The notes below the pieces were generated by a model. It made no database searches and was not told where the DNA came from. It saw only the letters and a list, made by a program, of their open reading frames with translations. Source: CADEED01 sp035765415 (GTDB lineage: Bacteria; Pseudomonadota; Gammaproteobacteria; Steroidobacterales; Steroidobacteraceae). Taken from it: a DNA stretch of 64,000 nt. The stretch covers positions 62,001-126,000 of the forward strand of contig DASTXR010000133.1 in NCBI GenBank assembly GCA_035765415.1, given 5' to 3'. Positions 60,219-64,000 of the stretch are shown piece by piece (the stretch's first letter is position 1; every line of letters starts with the position of its first letter). Position numbers and translations under genes: made by a program.

Positions 60219-61190
60219 TCAACGCGCGAAATGGTCGAAACCGGCTCCCGAGAACTGCATCACACCACCGCGTGCGAATACTCTAACTCCATTCCCGGAC
60301 ACCAGGCTGCCGATTCGCGTCACCGGCCCCAGCCCGCGCGTGATGGCGTTGGTCATCGCGCCCATGCGCGCCAGCGGCACGGTGAAGAGTAGTTCGTAGT
60401 CGTCACCGCCCGTCAGCGCGTATTCGCGCGCCAGCTCGCGGCCGACGGCCGCCAGCAACGGTTCGGACACCGGCAGCGCCGCGGCGTCGACTTCCGCACC
60501 GCAACCGCTCGACGCGCACAGCTTCTCGAGGTCACCGCCCAGGCCATCGGAGACGTCGATGCAGGCGCTGGCGAGGCCCCGCAATGCAACACCGATGTCG
60601 CATCGCGGCGTGGGAAACAGAAATCGATCGCGCAGGATCTGCGCGGACATGGGATCAGTGACGTGCAGGCGCCCCTGCTCCAGCGCCAGCCCCGCGGCGG
60701 CATCGCCCGGCGATCCGCTGACGAAGATCACGTCACCCGCCTGGGCGCCCTTGCGTTCGAGCGCGACCCCGATCGGCACGATGCCTATCAGGGTGACGGT
60801 GATCGTGAGCGGTCCTCGCGTGGTGTCGCCGCCCACCAGCGATACGCCGTGCCGGCGGCAAAGATCGCCGGCCGCGCGCGAGAACTGCGCGAGCCACGAC
60901 TCATCGGAATCGGGCATGGTGAGCGCCAGCAGTCCCCACGCCGGCTCCGCGCCCATCGCCGCCAGGTCGGAGAGATTGACCGCGAAGGCGCGGTGGCCGA
61001 TGGACGCCGGCGCGGACTTCGGCGGGAAGTGCACGCCTTCCACCAGCGTGTCGGTGACCACCACCAGTTCCCGCGAAGCGGGCGGCATGACCACGGCGCC
61101 GTCATCGCCCACGCCAATGCGCACGTCGCCGCGCTCCGCGCCGAGTTTCGCGAAGTACTTGCCGATGAGCTCGAACTCGGATTGGGCCAT
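60219..61190 (-). CDS. thiL: Thiamine-monophosphate kinase
   Basis: The product is 323 aa. Family motifs are GDDGAVVMPP near the N-terminus, LVGGDTTRGPLTI and CIDVSDGLGGDLEKL. ThiL phosphorylates TMP to thiamine diphosphate. It is the last gene of the ribD-ribE-ribBA-ribH-nusB-thiL unit, 15 nt after nusB, as in many proteobacteria. Confidence 0.96.
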   Translation of the reverse strand: MAQSEFELIGKYFAKLGAERGDVRIGVGDDGAVVMPPASRELVVVTDTLVEGVHFPPKSAPASIGHRAFAVNLSDLAAMGAEPAWGLLALTMPDSDESWLAQFSRAAGDLCRRHGVSLVGGDTTRGPLTITVTLIGIVPIGVALERKGAQAGDVIFVSGSPGDAAAGLALEQGRLHVTDPMSAQILRDRFLFPTPRCDIGVALRGLASACIDVSDGLGGDLEKLCASSGCGAEVDAAALPVSEPLLAAVGRELAREYALTGGDDYELLFTVPLARMGAMTNAITRGLGPVTRIGSLVSGNGVRVFARGGVMQFSGAGFDHFAR

Positions 61191-61205
61191 GGCCCGGACT
61201 GCTAA

Positions 61206-61646
61206 CTAGTGCTCGAGGGGACGCAGTTCGCGGGCGGCGGCATCGAGCACCGCGTTGACGAACTTGTGGCTGTCGGTGGCGCCGAAGCGCTTGGCGAGGC
61301 CCACGGCCTCGTTGATGACCACGCGATAGGGCACGTCGGGCGCAGAACGCAATTCGTGCGCGCCGACCCACAACACCGCGCGCTCCACCGGGTCGAGCTC
61401 GGCGGGTTTGCGATCCATCCAGCCGGCGAGCGCGGCATCGAGCGCCTCGCTGCCACCGCACACATCGGTGATCAGCTGGTTGAAGTAGCCGCGGTCGGCC
61501 TTGCGCATGTCTTCATCGGTGGCGAACTCGTTGAGCACGTCCTGCCACGGCGCCGAGTTGAGCTGCCAGCGATACAGCGCCTGCATGGCGAGCTTGCGCG
61601 CGACGGCGCGGCGTGCCGAGGCCGGATTGATGCCTTTGCCCGACAT
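61206..61646 (-). CDS. nusB: Transcription antitermination factor NusB
   Basis: The product is 146 aa from the ATG at 61646, coupled to ribH as TGATG. NusB segments are ARKLAMQALYRWQ, NQLITDVCGGSEALDA, AVLWVGAHEL and VVINEAVGLAKRFGATDSHKFVN. With NusE it binds boxA RNA in rRNA operons. Placement behind ribH is highly conserved. Confidence 0.96.
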   Translation of the reverse strand: MSGKGINPASARRAVARKLAMQALYRWQLNSAPWQDVLNEFATDEDMRKADRGYFNQLITDVCGGSEALDAALAGWMDRKPAELDPVERAVLWVGAHELRSAPDVPYRVVINEAVGLAKRFGATDSHKFVNAVLDAAARELRPLEH

Positions 61647-62161
61647 CAGCTTTTCCTCGCGCGCGTCTTGCGCGAGGGCCGGGGAGCCCTGGGGGGCGGC
61701 GCGAGTAGTTGGATCATCTCGAGCGCGGCCTCCATCGATTCCCGTCCCTTGTTCATGCGTTTGATGTCTGCGCGCTCCTCGGCCTGCGCCAGCGTCTCGG
61801 TGGTGAGCACGCCGAAGATGACGGGCACGCCGGTGGCGAGGCTGGCATCCATGAGGCCGCGCGCGCACTCGCCCGCGACGAAGTCGAAATGCGGCGTGTC
61901 TCCGCGGATCACGCAGCCGAGCGCGATGACCGCTTCCACGGCGCCACTCGCGGCAAACATCTTCGCGGCCAGTGGCAGCTCGAATGCGCCGGGGACCCGC
62001 TCCACCAGCAGGCGCGCCACGTCACCGCCGTGCGCGGCCCAGGCTTGCGTGGCGCCGTCGATGAGCTGGTCGACCAGCGGCGCATTGAAACGCGCGGCGA
62101 TGATGACGACGCGACGCTGGCTGGCGTCGAATCGCAGGGACTGGGTGAGCGAGCCGGTCAT
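61646..62161 (-). CDS. ribH: 6,7-dimethyl-8-ribityllumazine synthase
   Basis: The product is 171 aa from the ATG at 62161. Signatures are RFNAPLVDQLIDGA, VPGAFELPLAAK, ALGCVIRGDTPHFDFV with the catalytic His, and GVLTTETLAQAEERA. A short basic tail (RKTRARKS) follows. It forms lumazine from the RibB and RibA-D products. Confidence 0.96.
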   Translation of the reverse strand: MTGSLTQSLRFDASQRRVVIIAARFNAPLVDQLIDGATQAWAAHGGDVARLLVERVPGAFELPLAAKMFAASGAVEAVIALGCVIRGDTPHFDFVAGECARGLMDASLATGVPVIFGVLTTETLAQAEERADIKRMNKGRESMEAALEMIQLLAPPPRAPRPSRKTRARKS

Positions 62162-62186
62162 GGGCGCGGGAGTATATAGGTCCGGC

Positions 62187-63296
62187 TCATTCGGCGACGT
62201 AGCCCGTGATCTCGAGCCCGAACGCCGAGATGCCCTGCAGCTGCTTGGGCGTCGACAGCACCTGCATGCGCGTGACGCCCAGGTCCTTGAGGATCTGCGC
62301 GCCGATACCGTAGGTGCGCAGCACTTGCGGCGCCGCATGGGCCGGGGCCGGATGCCCGGCACGCTGGCCCAGCGCGCTCACCGCGTCGGCCAGCTCGCGT
62401 GGCGTGCTGTGGTCGCGCAATACGATGACGATTCCCGTCCCCACTTCGGCGATGCGCTTCATCGCATCGCGCAGCGTCCAGGTGCGCCCAGGGTCCCGGA
62501 CTCCCACCAGGTCCGACAGCGTGTCGATGGGATGCACGCGCACCAGCGGCGGCTTGTCGGCGTCGATCGTGCCCCGCACCAGCGCGAGGTGCACGTCGCG
62601 ATGTACGTGATCCTCGTAGGCTAACAATGTGAACTCGCCGAACTCGGTGGCCACCTGGCGTTCGGCGATGCGTTCCACCGACCGCTCCTGGCGCAGCCGA
62701 TAGCGGATCAGGTCGGCGATGGTGCCTATCTTGAGGTTGTGCTGCCGGGCGAACGATTCGAGGTCGGGGCGGCGCGCCATGGTGCCGTCGTCGTTCATCA
62801 CCTCGACGATCACCGCCGACGGGTCGAGCCCCGCGAGCCGCGCCAGGTCGCACCCGGCTTCGGTGTGGCCGGCGCGCGTCAACACGCCGCCCGGCTGCGC
62901 CATCACGGGAAAGATGTGGCCCGGCTGGCGAAGATCTTCGGGGCGCGCATCCGGGCGCACCGCGGCGATGACCGTCTGCGCGCGATCGTGCGCGGAGATG
63001 CCGGTGGTGATGCCTTCGGCCGCCTCGATGGACAGCGTGAAGTTGGTGCGATGCTCGCGATGCGTGTCGCTGACCATGAGCGGCAGGCGAAGCTGGCGGC
63101 ATCGCTCGCCGGTCAATGTCAGGCAGATGAGACCGCGGCCGAATCGCGCCATGAAATTGATGTCGTCGGCGCGCACCTTCTGTGCCGCCATGATGAGATC
63201 GCCTTCGTTCTCGCGATCCTCGTCGTCCATGATCACCACCATGCGGCCGGCGGCGATGTCGGCGAGAATTTCCTCGATGCTGTTGAGCGGTTTCAT
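62187..63296 (-). CDS. ribBA: DHBP synthase with degenerate GTP cyclohydrolase II domain
   Basis: The product is 369 aa. The N-terminal DHBP synthase is intact: DDEDRENEGDLIMAAQ and GHTEAGCDLARLAG. The C-terminal GTP cyclohydrolase II-like domain lacks the zinc cysteines: where active enzymes have HSECLTGD and RCDCG, this reads HPIDTLSDLVGVRDPG. GTP cyclohydrolase activity is therefore unlikely, and a separate RibA should exist elsewhere. Its ATG overlaps the ribE stop (ATGA). Confidence 0.93.
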   Translation of the reverse strand: MKPLNSIEEILADIAAGRMVVIMDDEDRENEGDLIMAAQKVRADDINFMARFGRGLICLTLTGERCRQLRLPLMVSDTHREHRTNFTLSIEAAEGITTGISAHDRAQTVIAAVRPDARPEDLRQPGHIFPVMAQPGGVLTRAGHTEAGCDLARLAGLDPSAVIVEVMNDDGTMARRPDLESFARQHNLKIGTIADLIRYRLRQERSVERIAERQVATEFGEFTLLAYEDHVHRDVHLALVRGTIDADKPPLVRVHPIDTLSDLVGVRDPGRTWTLRDAMKRIAEVGTGIVIVLRDHSTPRELADAVSALGQRAGHPAPAHAAPQVLRTYGIGAQILKDLGVTRMQVLSTPKQLQGISAFGLEITGYVAE

Positions 63297-63904
63297 TGTG
63301 TATCCATGCTCAAGCGTTCCACGTAACGCGCCAGCAGGTCGATTTCCAGGTTGACGCGCACACCAGCGGCCAGCGAGCCGAGAGTGGTGACTTCGAGTGT
63401 GTGCGGAATGAGATTGACGGTGAACTCTACGCCGTTCACTTCGTTGACGGTGAGGCTCACGCCGTCGAGCGTGACCGAACCCTTGCGCGCGATGTAACGC
63501 GCCAGCTCTTTCGGCGCTGCGAACCGCACGCGCAGCGAGCGGGCGTCATTCGCGGTCGCCAGCACTTCGGCGATGCCGTCGACATGACCGGAGACCCAGT
63601 GACCGCCCAGGCTGTCGCCGGCACGCAGCGCCGGCTCGAGGTTGACGCGCGCACCGGCGGCTTTCGCACCGAGTGTCGTGACTCGCAGCGTCTCGCCGGA
63701 TACGTCGGCCGCGAAGCTGGCCGCGCCGAGCGCAGCCACGGTAAGGCACACACCGTCCACGCAGATGCTGTCGCCGAGATTGAGCCGCTCGCGCGCGATG
63801 GTGGCGAACGACACCTCGATGCGGCGGTCTTCACCGGCGAAGGCCCCCTTCCGCGCGTCGATGCCCTGGATAGCGCCGATTTCCTGCACGATGCCGGTGA
63901 ACAC
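63293..63904 (-). CDS. ribE: Riboflavin synthase alpha subunit
   Basis: The product is 203 aa with the N-terminus MFTGIVQEIG and two tandem lumazine-binding repeats (each with SICVDGVCLTV / SVTLDGVSLTV and a GHWVSGHVDG-type segment). It dismutates lumazine to riboflavin. It lies between ribD and ribBA. Confidence 0.95.
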   Translation of the reverse strand: MFTGIVQEIGAIQGIDARKGAFAGEDRRIEVSFATIARERLNLGDSICVDGVCLTVAALGAASFAADVSGETLRVTTLGAKAAGARVNLEPALRAGDSLGGHWVSGHVDGIAEVLATANDARSLRVRFAAPKELARYIARKGSVTLDGVSLTVNEVNGVEFTVNLIPHTLEVTTLGSLAAGVRVNLEIDLLARYVERLSMDTQ

Positions 63905-63917
63905 TATTTGTTTTCCA

Positions 63918-64000
63918 TTATTTCTTTTTCTGGGCCAGCGGCCGCAGCCGCAGGCGCAGGTCGGGACCCACGACTTTCGACTCGAGCAGCGTGAATCCGG
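63918..64000 (-). CDS. ribD: RibD C-terminus (partial, cut by window edge)
   Basis: The last 26 codons are present, reading GFTLLESKVVGPDLRLRLRP and then a Lys-rich end before TAA. The VGPDLRL segment is typical of the reductase domain end of RibD, and ribD is expected here before ribE. The deaminase and most of the reductase lie outside. Confidence 0.85.
   Translation of the reverse strand, partial: GFTLLESKVVGPDLRLRLRPLAQKKK

Noticed and set aside
3227..62630. Recurrent GTTAG/CTAAC pentamer, often as a TTA leucine codon in Leu-Leu-Gly
   Set aside because: About twenty copies in 64 kb is not more than base composition predicts, and other Leu-Leu-Gly sites use CTG or CTC. No evidence for a functional motif.
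1..64000. CRISPR arrays, insertion sequences, prophage, riboswitches
   Set aside because: I looked for regularly spaced repeats, transposase or phage ORFs and known leader structures and found none I could support.

Overview
The window looks like a chromosomal segment of a GC-rich gammaproteobacterium. This rests on gene order that I recognise: tRNA-Leu-tig-clpP-clpX; asd-fimV-truA-accD-folC-dedD-cvpA-purF; epmA close to efp; xseB-ispA-dxs; and ribD-ribE-ribBA-ribH-nusB-thiL. The high GC, the FimV/FimX-type proteins, MiaE, EpmA and the rhamnogalacturonan genes would fit a soil or plant-associated lineage such as Steroidobacteraceae/Nevskiales or the Xanthomonadales. That placement is inference; no 16S gene is present. 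I see no phage genes, transposases, CRISPR arrays or rRNA.

Layout. 1-4.6 kb: end of the clpX-clpP-tig proteostasis block, tRNA-Leu, a small membrane protein, a Trm112-like protein facing a methyltransferase-kinase fusion, and tRNA-Lys. 4.6-13.5 kb: a rhamnogalacturonan-I (pectin) utilisation locus with two SGNH acetylesterases, a GH51 arabinofuranosidase, rhamnose mutarotase, a GH105 unsaturated-galacturonyl hydrolase, a GPH-type symporter and a PL11 lyase. 13.5-15.9 kb: a divergent receiver/histidine-kinase pair and a tRNA-Pro-Arg-His operon with a clear sigma-70 promoter. A 20-bp copy of the tRNA-His 3' end lies at the far side of the two-component pair. 15.9-20.3 kb: gltX-cysS, and divergently a periplasmic cyclophilin with lpxH. 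20.25-20.41 kb: a REP-like inverted-repeat element between convergent genes. 20.4-35.3 kb: a long leftward block (prmB, aroC, asd, fimV, truA, accD, folC, dedD, cvpA, purF, glycerate kinase, a receiver-Ser/Thr kinase fusion, miaE).

35.3-42.9 kb: SCO1/SenC, psd, epmA, a GAF-type Met-sulfoxide reductase, efp, a FimX-like degenerate GGDEF/EAL protein, a periplasmic isoaspartyl peptidase and a LysE exporter. 42.9-48.7 kb: parE-parC, then an ECF sigma factor with a putative membrane anti-sigma, and divergently a DUF6249-type membrane protein; the two transcription units share mirror-image promoter sequences. 48.7-51.1 kb: rubrerythrin, a CCG-domain Fe-S protein and a DUF3501 protein. 51.3-55.3 kb: xseB-ispA-dxs (isoprenoid precursors) and folE2. 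55.3-58.7 kb: a ModE-like regulator, a secreted protein, ModA and an OprP-type porin, without modBC. 58.7-64 kb: a Ser/Thr kinase with a cyclic-nucleotide-binding domain, then the riboflavin operon with nusB and thiL, cut at ribD.

How the genes work together. The pectin locus forms a plausible chain: deacetylation, PL11 cleavage, import, GH105 removal of the unsaturated uronate and rhamnose anomer conversion. FimV and the FimX-like protein point to polar type IV pilus control. EpmA modifies the EF-P encoded beside it. The most distinctive non-coding signal is the mirrored ECF promoter pair at about 48.2 kb.
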